Notes under the pieces: generated by a model
Databases searched by the model: none
What the model was told of the DNA's origin: nothing
What the model saw: only the letters and a program-made list of their open reading frames with translations
Shown here: positions 45,087-53,082 of the stretch, piece by piece
How the letters are laid out: each line of letters opens with the position of its first letter
Position numbering within the stretch: position 1 is the first letter of the stretch
Program-made: the position numbers and the translations under genes
Source: DVEG01 sp964405435
Lineage (GTDB): Bacteria > Cyanobacteriota > Cyanobacteriia > Cyanobacteriales > Oscillatoriaceae
Direction: 5' to 3'
Assembly (NCBI GenBank): GCA_964405435.1
Contig: CAYOOD010000009.1
Coordinates: 1 to 64,000, forward strand
Length of the DNA stretch: 64,000 nucleotides

Positions 45087-47267
45087 CGGAATAAACCCAG
45101 CCTTTTCGATTAGTTTTTGCCCCTCGTCGGTTAACAGCAACCGCGCGTAAGCTTCTCCCGCTTGCTCGTCTATTTGCCCGTCTTGCTTGACGATCGCAAA
45201 CAAGCGGCGGGTGAGCGGGTACTCCCCATTCTGAAAAGCTTTAATATTGAGACTATTTCGCTCGGCGGGGCATCGATCGCGCGGAACGAGTTTCCCTTCA
45301 TAGGGCGCAGTGAAGGGGCTGCCGGCGTGGCGGCTGATGGGCAGCGGCTTGACATTGCACTGCCCGACTAAATTAGAAGCTGAAGCAAAATAGATGCCTC
45401 CTATTTCGCCTGTATTTTGAGGCTGACCGACTTTTTTAAGCGCTTCAGTGGGAGTTTGGATAGACACAACATTTTTGCCCCAATTTTCGGCGGTTAAAAT
45501 AGCCTCTTTAAACAACTCAGTCGCGCCGCTACCGAGCGGAGGCGTGTACGGCTTTATTTTTAAAGGTGGGCCACCAATTTTGCTCCATTCGGTGATTTTC
45601 CCCGTGTAAATGCCTTGCAATTGTGCGATCGTCAATCCGCTGACATTTAAATCCGGGTGAACGACAATTGCAATTCCATCGATCGCAACGGGCACCTGTT
45701 TCAAGCGCAATCCACGCCGCGCCGCTATTTCGTACTCGCTATCGGAAATCGGGCGGGAAGCTTGAGCAAAAGAGAGTTGCCCGTCTAGCAACATTTTGAT
45801 GCCCGTGCCGGAACCCGACGCTTGGGTGGGGTGTTGTGTATAGACGATATTAAAATGAACCAAATCTTTTTTGATTTTCTCGTCTGCCAAACGGCGAATC
45901 GGTGCCCACGCCGTGCTGCCGCCATACCGCAATGTGGCGCGAGGAACTGCATTGGGTGTTGTTTCCTTAAGGGAGAAAAATGTAGAAGGCTTGTAGGTTT
46001 GGGGAGGGGCGAATATTTTTGTCACAGATAAAGCGATCGCGCCCCCAACAACTGCGCCAATCATGCCAGAAGCGATCGCCACTTTAAAAAAATTTTGCGG
46101 TGGATTTGCAGGCGGCGGCGCTGTTGGAGGCGGAAGGGGTTTCGCCACCTTAGCGCTGCCCAATTCCTGCCACGTTAGCGGCTGCACCGACGGATTGATG
46201 CAGATAGTGGGAAGCCACTTCGCACCCGGATAAGATAAATTCCAATGTTCCAACCGCTCTCGCGCTTCTCGCACGGCGCTAAATAACGATTTTCCTCCGA
46301 CAAACTCCGCGAAAAAATGCTTCAAAAAATCCTGAGCCACCGGATCGGGAATCGGTTCGCGCATCACGATGCTCTGAGGCAGGTTGTACTCTGCTAGCTG
46401 TCTCGCCAATCCCAACCCGTCGCAGGAATTGAAAATCGCCAACTGCAGCCCGTTCTTGATCGCTCTTTTCAGGGCATCTTTAAAATCTTTAATCCGCAAA
46501 CTATCCGTCTCATTCACCTCAATCCAGCCGATTTGCCCGTCTTCCTGGCTGCCACTGTGCCCCGTAAAAATAAAAATGTGGTAGCCTGTTTCATCCCGCA
46601 GGGCATTGTATAAATTCTCCGGTTTGGGTTGGAGGAGCGAAATCACCTCCGCCCCTCTTGCCTTTAAATTTTGGATCACTTCTAGGTCAAATTCCGTATT
46701 GATTCCGTCGCTTTTGCCCACAGCGACTAAGATTCTCACCTGCGAATAACTCGGCGGGGGAATAATTGACGCGGCTTTAACGGGGACGCTCAAAGCGATT
46801 TCTGCTTGCGGGTAATATTCGGCAAATAAATCCCACTCTTGCCAGGGCAAGCGCCGCAAGCGGATGTCGTCTGTTTCTACAATGACGCGAATTTCTTCCC
46901 CTGAAACCGCTCGATTTGCGATTAAACCATCTCGGATGGGCTGCCAGCGGCTATCGACCGAGTTAAGCCATTCATTCAATCGTTTTTCTAATTCGTCGCT
47001 GTGTTCGGAATAGGAACGATTCGTTACCCCCGGTTTGGGGCTCAGGCGGGTGCCCGGTTGGGCGATCGATCGCGCGTCTGTCAGTTCGCGATAGGTTGAC
47101 TGCCAGTTAGCAAAAGAGGCTTCGAGCTGTTGCGGCAGCGGCGGCAGAAATCCTATGTTATCATATTCTCTGTGACTCAACACTCCTTCTTCCATCACTT
47201 CCAAAATCACCGGGAACCCCTGTACGGAGTTTTCCTCTATCAGTCGCAGTCTGATTACCTTTGGCAT
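45072..47267 (-). CDS. CHAT (caspase-like) protease fused through a membrane helix to a PstS-like solute-binding domain
   Basis: A 731-residue fusion. Residues 1-165 form an N-terminal domain of the type that precedes CHAT in cyanobacteria (RWQPIRDGLIANRAVSGEEIRVIVETDD). Residues 175-360 are CHAT, a clan CD cysteine peptidase, with catalytic His237 in FIFTGHSGS and Cys282 in LAIFNSCDG. A Pro-rich linker leads to one membrane helix (about 394-420). Residues 440-731 resemble phosphate-binding PstS: TLRYGGSTAWAPI, the ligand loop SGSGTGIKMLLDG, the GLTIAQLQGIYTGKITEWSKIGG signature and PPLGSGATELF. The expected topology is protease inside, sensor outside. DUF1822 and sigma-like genes lie upstream. 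Phosphate as ligand is only a guess. Confidence 0.9.
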   Translation of the reverse strand: MPKVIRLRLIEENSVQGFPVILEVMEEGVLSHREYDNIGFLPPLPQQLEASFANWQSTYRELTDARSIAQPGTRLSPKPGVTNRSYSEHSDELEKRLNEWLNSVDSRWQPIRDGLIANRAVSGEEIRVIVETDDIRLRRLPWQEWDLFAEYYPQAEIALSVPVKAASIIPPPSYSQVRILVAVGKSDGINTEFDLEVIQNLKARGAEVISLLQPKPENLYNALRDETGYHIFIFTGHSGSQEDGQIGWIEVNETDSLRIKDFKDALKRAIKNGLQLAIFNSCDGLGLARQLAEYNLPQSIVMREPIPDPVAQDFLKHFFAEFVGGKSLFSAVREARERLEHWNLSYPGAKWLPTICINPSVQPLTWQELGSAKVAKPLPPPTAPPPANPPQNFFKVAIASGMIGAVVGGAIALSVTKIFAPPQTYKPSTFFSLKETTPNAVPRATLRYGGSTAWAPIRRLADEKIKKDLVHFNIVYTQHPTQASGSGTGIKMLLDGQLSFAQASRPISDSEYEIAARRGLRLKQVPVAIDGIAIVVHPDLNVSGLTIAQLQGIYTGKITEWSKIGGPPLKIKPYTPPLGSGATELFKEAILTAENWGKNVVSIQTPTEALKKVGQPQNTGEIGGIYFASASNLVGQCNVKPLPISRHAGSPFTAPYEGKLVPRDRCPAERNSLNIKAFQNGEYPLTRRLFAIVKQDGQIDEQAGEAYARLLLTDEGQKLIEKAGFIPIRSK

Positions 47268-47294
47268 GGCTTTCTCCTCATCAAGCTTGTGGAC

Positions 47295-48242
47295 TCAGAC
47301 TACAAAGTTTTCCCTAATGCTAACATCTCCTAAAGCAACGATCGCGCTGAACTGTTCTCCCGGTGCGGCACCGAATTGCAATTGTATCCAGTTATCGGCG
47401 CGGCGGGCTTGCGCTTCCATACAAACCGTTCCCGATTCATCCACTACGATTAATTTTAGATCCTTTGGCAGGTAATTTTCGCGATCGGGATAAAGCCGCA
47501 AGCGCACATCAACTTCTTCAGTCGCGGTGGGTGTCAGGCGCACCACCAGAGCGACGGCAGTGCCAGCCAGTTGCATTCCCAAGTCTATCACTTTTGCCCG
47601 ACTGATGCTGCCTTTTGACGCCTCAATATTGCCGCTGGCGGGGCGGATGGGGCTTCTAAAACTCGCGGCTACGACTAATTCAACTGGCTGCCAATCTGTC
47701 TCGAAAATCCCCTCAAACCACTGTTTTAATTTCGCGATTGCCCCGTCGGTGGGTTTGGGCTGCGATCGCGCTGAGAGCGATCGCAAATATTCCGGCAATT
47801 CTTCCAGCGATGCCAATTGATTCAGAGGAACTTGCCCCGTCGCTGTCTTAACAAATCCGAGCAGCTTTGCCTCCCGCAAAGATTCGCCGAGCTGTACCGC
47901 CACGCAGCCAATTCTCTCCTCCCAAACTTCCGGCGGCACGTCAATCGCCTCTGCATCAGGCAGCACGGCTCTACATTCTAATTTTCCCAAATTTTTCACT
48001 TCCAAATCGGCAGCATCCAGCAGGGTTTGCATTGCCGGATTCCAACTGTCGCTATTTTCCAAATCCGTCTCGAAGCCCAGACACTCCAGGTGAAAATTTA
48101 CGGCATAGACTGCCAAGGTATTTAAATAAACCTGTTTGGCTTTGCGCGGATTGGATTGCTGGCGGGAAAATTTTTCTGCGGCGCGATGCGCAGACAGGGA
48201 TAGAGAAACTGTGAAAGTGAGCGGTTCGATAGCGCGGTTCAT
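47295..48242 (-). CDS. DUF1822 family protein
   Basis: A 315-residue soluble protein. The N-terminal half shows the DUF1822 pattern AAEKFSRQQSNPRKAKQVYLNTLAVYAVNFHLECLGFETDLENSDSWNPAMQTLLDAADLEVKNLGKLECRAV. The C-terminal half contains IDLGMQLAGTAVALVVRLTPTATEEVDVRLRLYPDRENYLPKDLKLIVVDESGTV. This half looks like a beta-rich domain. DUF1822 occurs mainly in filamentous cyanobacteria beside sigma-like and CHAT genes; its molecular role is unknown. It ends 27 bases before the CHAT gene, so the two are probably co-transcribed and functionally linked. Confidence 0.9.
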   Translation of the reverse strand: MNRAIEPLTFTVSLSLSAHRAAEKFSRQQSNPRKAKQVYLNTLAVYAVNFHLECLGFETDLENSDSWNPAMQTLLDAADLEVKNLGKLECRAVLPDAEAIDVPPEVWEERIGCVAVQLGESLREAKLLGFVKTATGQVPLNQLASLEELPEYLRSLSARSQPKPTDGAIAKLKQWFEGIFETDWQPVELVVAASFRSPIRPASGNIEASKGSISRAKVIDLGMQLAGTAVALVVRLTPTATEEVDVRLRLYPDRENYLPKDLKLIVVDESGTVCMEAQARRADNWIQLQFGAAPGEQFSAIVALGDVSIRENFVV

Positions 48243-48260
48243 AATTTTATTTTAGTGTAA

Positions 48261-48288
48261 AGTGCTGAGTGCTGAGTGCTGAGTGCTG
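48261..48288. repeat. heptamer tandem repeat AGTGCTG, 4 units (STRR type)
   Basis: Four perfect units lie between the sigma-like and DUF1822 genes. Heptameric short tandem repeats are a known feature of filamentous cyanobacterial genomes. Confidence 0.9.
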
Positions 48289-48369
48289 AGTAGAAGGATA
48301 GTGAGAGAGTAAAAGTGATAAAAATATGAGGCAAACCATCATAGTGTCATGGTTGTTACTGCAAGCTTT

Positions 48370-49332
48370 TCACAGCAAATATTCTCGAAAAATCGGAGCG
48401 AAGCTCTGGCAGCACCTTCGGAAAAAGCTGCTCAGGGTTGGCACTTTAATTCCCACTTCTGCCGAAATCTCTTCCCAGCTTTTCCCCGCGAGAGTTGCCA
48501 GGGCGATCGCTTGGAAATTGGCGGCGGGACAATCTCTGATATACTTATTTTTAAAAAGGCTTTTAGCATCTTTTTCGATAAACTCTCTCAAGACGTCGGA
48601 CAGCAAAGGCTCGGATTCCTCGTAGTGAGCCAAATTTTCCAAGTCTGCTAGGGTGGGAAGCGTCTCCTCTTTCGCCGATCTGACTTCGCCCTGCAAATCT
48701 AAAAGAATTTTATCGAGCCGAAAATTCACCCAGTTGATAAATTTTTTTTCCGTTCCTCTTTCGGGGTCGTACTTGTCTATTTTTTGGCAAACATAAACTA
48801 AGGTTTGATTGACGGCTTCCTCATAGGCAAGTTCGTAAAATGCTGGAGAAAATTTACTGCGATGCGGGCGGCAAAGCTTGCCCGACAGGCGAATGGCTTC
48901 TATTAATTCCCGCAAAGCGTGCTGGCGCAATTCGCTGGCTGGCGGGTGGCTTTGGGCTTCCAGTGCTATTTTTTTCAGTCGCTCGTCATCAAATACCTCT
49001 CGTAAAACACTGTCGCGCAGAAAATTTGCCCACTCTCTCGGGGGTTGGCGTTGGGGATCGTATGTGTCGATTTTTTCCGCAAGTTCGCGCCCGAGGCGAT
49101 CGCGCGCTTGCTGGTAAAGATCGAGATAAATTCCCGAGAGCGTCTGCCCTTTTGGAGGACGGCAAATTTTTCGCGATCGCAGGATTTCATCCGCCAGTTC
49201 GCTCAGAGCCTTTTGCCTCTCCTCAGTTTCGGGGGGGTGCTGCTGCGCAGAGCGCGCGAGCTGTCTGAGTCGCTCGTCCATTGTATTGATGGCCTCGCTA
49301 ATAGTGCAACCTGCTAACAAAGCATTCGCCAT
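48370..49332 (-). CDS. sigma-70-like protein with duplicated region-2-like domain
   Basis: A 320-residue protein. Residues about 20-105 and 112-215 are two copies of one module: LxxLARSAQQHPPETEERQKALSEL...SGIYLDLYQQARDRLGRELAEKIDTYDPQ and LKKIALEAQSHPPASELRQHALREL...PAFYELAYEEAVNQTLVYVCQKIDKYDPE...FINWVNFRLDKIL. The second resembles sigma region 2. The C-terminus (ALATLAGKSWEEISAEVGIKVPTLSSFFRRCCQSFAP) resembles a region-4 helix-turn-helix. The YDPE...FxxWVxFRL pattern is shared with cyanobacterial sigma-like proteins found next to DUF1822. Whether it binds RNA polymerase is unknown. A start at the internal ATG 49281 is possible. Confidence 0.8.
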   Translation of the reverse strand: MANALLAGCTISEAINTMDERLRQLARSAQQHPPETEERQKALSELADEILRSRKICRPPKGQTLSGIYLDLYQQARDRLGRELAEKIDTYDPQRQPPREWANFLRDSVLREVFDDERLKKIALEAQSHPPASELRQHALRELIEAIRLSGKLCRPHRSKFSPAFYELAYEEAVNQTLVYVCQKIDKYDPERGTEKKFINWVNFRLDKILLDLQGEVRSAKEETLPTLADLENLAHYEESEPLLSDVLREFIEKDAKSLFKNKYIRDCPAANFQAIALATLAGKSWEEISAEVGIKVPTLSSFFRRCCQSFAPIFREYLL

Positions 49333-49610
49333 TCGTTTTTCTACCTTGTCTATCTATCTAAGCAGATAACGCGCGCTCTGCGCAGCGGCTGCCCCTGCCA
49401 ATCTGCGGGACGTCGAGAAAGCACCTCCGGTTGAGACTAATGCTGACTCCCAGCGATCGCCCCTTCTTTGTGCATTTTGTTACAAAACTTAATATTTTCT
49501 GGGTTTGCATAAAAGTTGGAGTGGCGAGATGAGTAAGAGATGGATGGAGGGCAAGGGAGCGATTCACTACTTTCTGCCCCAACCGCCAGCATTCCTTATT
49601 GAGAATTCCC

Positions 49611-50489
49611 ATGCTATTTATTCTCTCACTACTTGTAACGCTGAGTTCTAGTCTAGCCTTTTTTGCCGGGGGAAATCGGGTGCCGGAAAGCAATCGCACG
49701 ACAGTCAGAGCGATCGCCCTAGTCGTCGCCATCCTCGGAGCGATCGCCTCTTTTTCCAAGCTCGTTGCCGTCATACCCGCTGGCAATGTCGGCGTTGTCG
49801 AAACCTTCGGCTCTGTCTCCCCCGCTCCCCTCAAACCCGGAGTTCATTTCGTCAATCCCTTCGCAAAAATTGTCAAATTTTCCACGCGCCTTCGCGATAT
49901 CAAAGAAACCGTCGCCACCACCTCCCGAGAAGGATTGAGTCTCAATTTAGATGTCAGCTTGCAATATTCCCTCAATCCCGAAAAAGCCGCAGAAATCTAT
50001 CAAAAAATCGGCACCGACGAAAAAGACATCGTAATTTCCCGCTTCCGCTCCGTCATCCGCAAAACCACCTCTAGCTACGAATCCAAAGGCGTTTACACGG
50101 AAAAACGGCAGGAAATTACCGACAGAATTCGCCAGGAACTCACCCAGCAGGTGACTCCCCTCGGTTTCACCGTCGAAGAAACCCTCTTGAGAGACGTGCA
50201 ACTGCCGAAAAACCTGCAAGCTGCGATCGAGCAAAAACTCCAAGCCGAACAGCAAAGCCAGCAAATGGCATTCGTACTAGAAAAAGAACGCCAAGAAGCC
50301 CAACGCAAACAAATAGAAGCCAAAGGCATCGCCGACTTTCAAAAAATCGTCTCTCAAGGGCTCACCCCGCAATACCTGCAGTGGAAAAACATCGAAGCCA
50401 CAGAAAAACTGGCAACCTCCTCTAACGCCAAAGTCATCGTCATCGGCTCCGGCGAAGGAAAATTGCCAGTCATGCTTCAGGGAAATTAA
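49611..50489 (+). CDS. prohibitin-like SPFH/band 7 membrane protein
   Basis: A 292-residue protein. Two N-terminal hydrophobic segments (LFILSLLVTLSSSLAFFAGG; AIALVVAILGAIASFSKLVAVI) anchor it. The SPFH domain (about 50-220) starts VIPAGNVGVVETFGSVSPAPLKPGVHFVNPFAKIVKFSTRLRD and includes LDVSLQYSLNPEKA. A coiled coil follows (QKLQAEQQSQQMAFVLEKERQEAQRKQIEAKGIADFQKI), then a prohibitin-type C-terminus (NIEATEKLATSSNAKVIVIGSGEGKLPVML). SPFH proteins form large membrane cages or microdomains that control proteases and membrane organisation. The frame reaches back to 49599, but ATG 49611 is preferred. It faces two coiled-coil genes. Confidence 0.93.
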   Translation: MLFILSLLVTLSSSLAFFAGGNRVPESNRTTVRAIALVVAILGAIASFSKLVAVIPAGNVGVVETFGSVSPAPLKPGVHFVNPFAKIVKFSTRLRDIKETVATTSREGLSLNLDVSLQYSLNPEKAAEIYQKIGTDEKDIVISRFRSVIRKTTSSYESKGVYTEKRQEITDRIRQELTQQVTPLGFTVEETLLRDVQLPKNLQAAIEQKLQAEQQSQQMAFVLEKERQEAQRKQIEAKGIADFQKIVSQGLTPQYLQWKNIEATEKLATSSNAKVIVIGSGEGKLPVMLQGN

Positions 50490-50550
50490 CAACCCTCTTT
50501 TCCCTTTCCTTTGCGCCCTCCGCGCGCTCGGCGGTTGAAAAACAACCCGC

Positions 50551-51651
50551 TTACTTGCCTTTCTGAATCGTCTTCGCTTGCTCCAGCGCGATTTCTTTCA
50601 GAACTTGAGACGAACTCAAATTCGACGAACCCTCGATCGCTTTAACCGCCAAATCCTGAACCTGCTTGAGGGCGGCTTCAAGTTGCTTCGAGAGGGTAGC
50701 CAGCCGCCCTTCTTGATTTTTAATGGTTTCTTCCAAGGATTGAATTCTCAACTCGTAGAAGCGCTTCTGCCCTTCTACTTCCTTCCCATACAAGTCCGCT
50801 TTAACTTTCGCTTGGTAGTTGGCGATGCCCTTGCCCTCTTCCGTCGCTTTCTTAATCGCCGCTTCCTTCTCTTTCGGGAAGGCTTCTACCTTGGCTTTTG
50901 CTTCTTCAAATTGCTTCTCGCGTTCGGCGATCGCTTTCTCCCGCTCCGCCCATTCTTTTTCTTTTTGCTGCTTGGTTTCCTCCAACTCCTTGTAGAGGGC
51001 TTGCTTGCGCAGTTCGTATTCCTCTACATCGCGCTGGCGTGCCAGTTTCGTCTCGTACTGATATTCTTGCACGTCGCGCTGCCGCAGCTTCGCCTGCAAG
51101 TCATTGCGCTCTTTAACCGTTGTTTTCCGCGTTTCTTGCTCCTTATCCCAGCTCTTTTTCAGCTCCAGCTTTTCTTGCTCGACGGATTCCCGCCGCTCGC
51201 CTAATTCTGCCTCAAAATTTTTCGCGCTTTCTTCGTATTGTTCGATGAGCGCATCTAAAGTATCTTCAGAAACCTCTACATCGTGCAGGGCTTTTAACTG
51301 TTCGACTTCCTCAGCAACCGACTCTTGGATTTCTTGCAGCTTAGAAGCTTCTGAGGTGAGCTGTTCCGACAATTCGCTGACGGCACCGCCAAATCCTAGC
51401 TGTAACTTCGCCAGCCCTTCAATCGTCTGTTTCATCCGCTCCCGGCTGACTTGACTTTGCGCGATCGTGTTTTGAGGTTCCATCTTTGCTTGATTAATGG
51501 ATTTGCGGGATTCTACAGCTTTCTGCTCTTTCTGCTCTTTCTGCAGTTTTGCCAATTCTTCCTCAACGGCTGCTTTTTCCTGATTTAACTCCTCAAACGC
51601 CTTTAAAATTTCCTCTTTGGTACTCTTCGAGTTGACTTTTTTTGCGGCCAT
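50551..51651 (-). CDS. long coiled-coil protein A (paralog of the next gene)
   Basis: A 366-residue, highly charged, almost fully helical protein without cysteine. Long heptad stretches run from about 20 to 345. An N-terminal cap (STKEEILKAFEELNQEKAAVEEELAKL) precedes a central segment IEGLAKLQLGFGGAVSELSEQLTSEASKL. The C-terminal section KVKADLYGKEVEGQKRFYELRIQSLEETIKNQEGRLATLSKQLEAALKQVQDLAVKAI is strongly conserved with the upstream neighbour. No enzymatic motif or signal peptide is present. Its position next to a prohibitin-like gene suggests a cytoplasmic filament or scaffold, but that is inference. Confidence 0.85.
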   Translation of the reverse strand: MAAKKVNSKSTKEEILKAFEELNQEKAAVEEELAKLQKEQKEQKAVESRKSINQAKMEPQNTIAQSQVSRERMKQTIEGLAKLQLGFGGAVSELSEQLTSEASKLQEIQESVAEEVEQLKALHDVEVSEDTLDALIEQYEESAKNFEAELGERRESVEQEKLELKKSWDKEQETRKTTVKERNDLQAKLRQRDVQEYQYETKLARQRDVEEYELRKQALYKELEETKQQKEKEWAEREKAIAEREKQFEEAKAKVEAFPKEKEAAIKKATEEGKGIANYQAKVKADLYGKEVEGQKRFYELRIQSLEETIKNQEGRLATLSKQLEAALKQVQDLAVKAIEGSSNLSSSQVLKEIALEQAKTIQKGK

Positions 51652-51743
51652 ACTTCATCTCCTAACATAGGGGGTAATTTTTAAGTGAGAAAGTAATTGA
51701 AGGTTGTTTTTACTTTACTTTCTCACTTTTCCTCGTTCGCAGT

Positions 51744-51759
51744 GAGGGCTACAGCCCTC
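51744..51759. terminator. hairpin between the coiled-coil paralogs
   Basis: GAGGGCT and AGCCCTC form a 7-bp stem around AC. It resembles the hairpin at 42006-42023 in layout. No T-tract follows on the minus strand, so termination is uncertain. Confidence 0.4.
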
Positions 51760-51784
51760 CCGCAGAAATCGGTGGCTTTCAGAG

Positions 51785-52792
51785 CTAACTTTTGGCTTTT
51801 TCCGCAGACGCACCGTTGGAAGAACTGGCAAACGCTCTCATAGCCAGTTCTTGGGCTTGCCGCATCGTGGCTTGCAATTGTGCAGACAGATCGGCGATTT
51901 GTTCGGATTGCCGCTGAATGGTCGCCTCCAGAGATTGAATTTTTAATTCATATCCCTGTTTCGTGCCTTCCCACTCTTTCTCAAACAAGTCCGCTTTCAC
52001 TTTAGCATCTCGGTTGACTTCTTCGATCGCCTTCTTGCGGGCTTCGTCCTCGGCTTTCTTCAGTTCCTCTGGCATCGCCGCTATTTTCTGTTGATATTCT
52101 TCAAATAATTTTTGATTAGATGCCAGTATTTTTTCACGCTCTTTCCACTGTTTTTGCTGGACTTTATCGGTGTCTTGCAGCTCTCTTTGCTGTTGGCGAT
52201 TTCGTTCTTCATATTCGTCCATCTCAATTTTGCGAGTGCGTTCTACCTTGTATTGGTAATCTTCGGCTTCCTGCTGCCGTTCTTTCGCTAATAGCTGTTC
52301 TTGCTCTGCAACCGTTGCCTCAAATTCCTCTTGTTCTTTTTGCCAAGCCTTGCGCTTGTCCGCCATCTCTTTTTCTAGGGCTTGTCGGTAATTGGCGGCT
52401 TCTCGCTCCAATACCTTTAATTTTTCTTGATGTTCTTGGGTTAAAATGTCCCAGGCGTCGGCAACGATGCGGATTTGCTGTAGCTCTTGCAAGTGCTGCG
52501 TTTCAATGGCGATCGCCTGTTTGAGTTCGTCTAACTTGGAGGACTCGCCCGTTAATTTATCGGAGAGTCCGTTAATAATGCTGTTAAAATCTAATTGCAG
52601 GTCAGCCAGCCCCTTGACAATACTGTCAATCGTATAGGTTGAGGCTATTTCCAGCAGTTGCTTGTTTTGTTCCTTGGCTGCCTCCTCCTCTTTCGTGGCG
52701 ACTTTTGAGTCTACCTTTTTTCGTTCGGCGAGCAGTTGTTGAAACGCTGCGAGTATTTTGGCTTTACTATCTTTCTCTGCCAATTTGTTCAT
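51785..52792 (-). CDS. long coiled-coil protein B (paralog of the previous gene)
   Basis: A 335-residue charged coiled-coil protein, tandem paralog of coiled-coil protein A. Shared features are the N-terminal DSKAKILAAFQQLLAERKKV cap, SIVKGLADLQLDFNSIINGLSDKLTGESSKLDELKQ, and the C-terminal block DAKVKADLFEKEWEGTKQGYELKIQSLEATIQRQSEQIADLSAQLQATMRQAQELAMRAF. No domain of known function, signal peptide or membrane segment is visible. Both genes end in Ser-rich or Lys-rich tails. The two may form heteromeric coils and are probably transcribed together. Confidence 0.85.
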   Translation of the reverse strand: MNKLAEKDSKAKILAAFQQLLAERKKVDSKVATKEEEAAKEQNKQLLEIASTYTIDSIVKGLADLQLDFNSIINGLSDKLTGESSKLDELKQAIAIETQHLQELQQIRIVADAWDILTQEHQEKLKVLEREAANYRQALEKEMADKRKAWQKEQEEFEATVAEQEQLLAKERQQEAEDYQYKVERTRKIEMDEYEERNRQQQRELQDTDKVQQKQWKEREKILASNQKLFEEYQQKIAAMPEELKKAEDEARKKAIEEVNRDAKVKADLFEKEWEGTKQGYELKIQSLEATIQRQSEQIADLSAQLQATMRQAQELAMRAFASSSNGASAEKAKS

Positions 52793-52960
52793 ACTTGTTC
52801 CCTGCTATAGAGTGCTATACAATTGTGCCGCGAACCCTGACGCGAATGGGACTCCCCCGCCGCCTGAAAGCGCGAGGCCGCCCGAAAGTTGACTTTTTAA
52901 TCAACCAAACCCATCATAACCTCAGTTGATTTTTTCGTCAAGCGATCTTAGCAATTGGTT

Positions 52961-53005
52961 GGGGGGGGTGGGGGGGGGGTGGGGGGGGGGGGGGGGGGGG
53001 GAGGG
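52961..53005. repeat. extreme G tract
   Basis: The sequence is G8-T-G10-T-G21-A-GGG on the plus strand. It lies about 170 bp upstream of the coiled-coil B start, between two minus-strand genes. It can form several G-quadruplexes and its exact length is probably unreliable. Confidence 0.9.
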
Positions 53006-53050
53006 ATAGGTTGCCACTTTTTCCCCATTACCGATTACCCACTACCAATC

Positions 53051-53078
53051 CCCCATGCCCCATGCCCCATGCCCCATT
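53051..53078. repeat. heptamer tandem repeat CCCCATG, 4 units (STRR type)
   Basis: Three perfect units and one ending in T, just after the G tract and before the MscS stop codon. Confidence 0.85.
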
Positions 53079-53082
53079 CCCT

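Noticed and set aside
48326..48651. Plus-strand frames at the 3' end of the sigma-like gene
   Set aside because: They are antisense shadows of the sigma-like gene with no ribosome site or motif.
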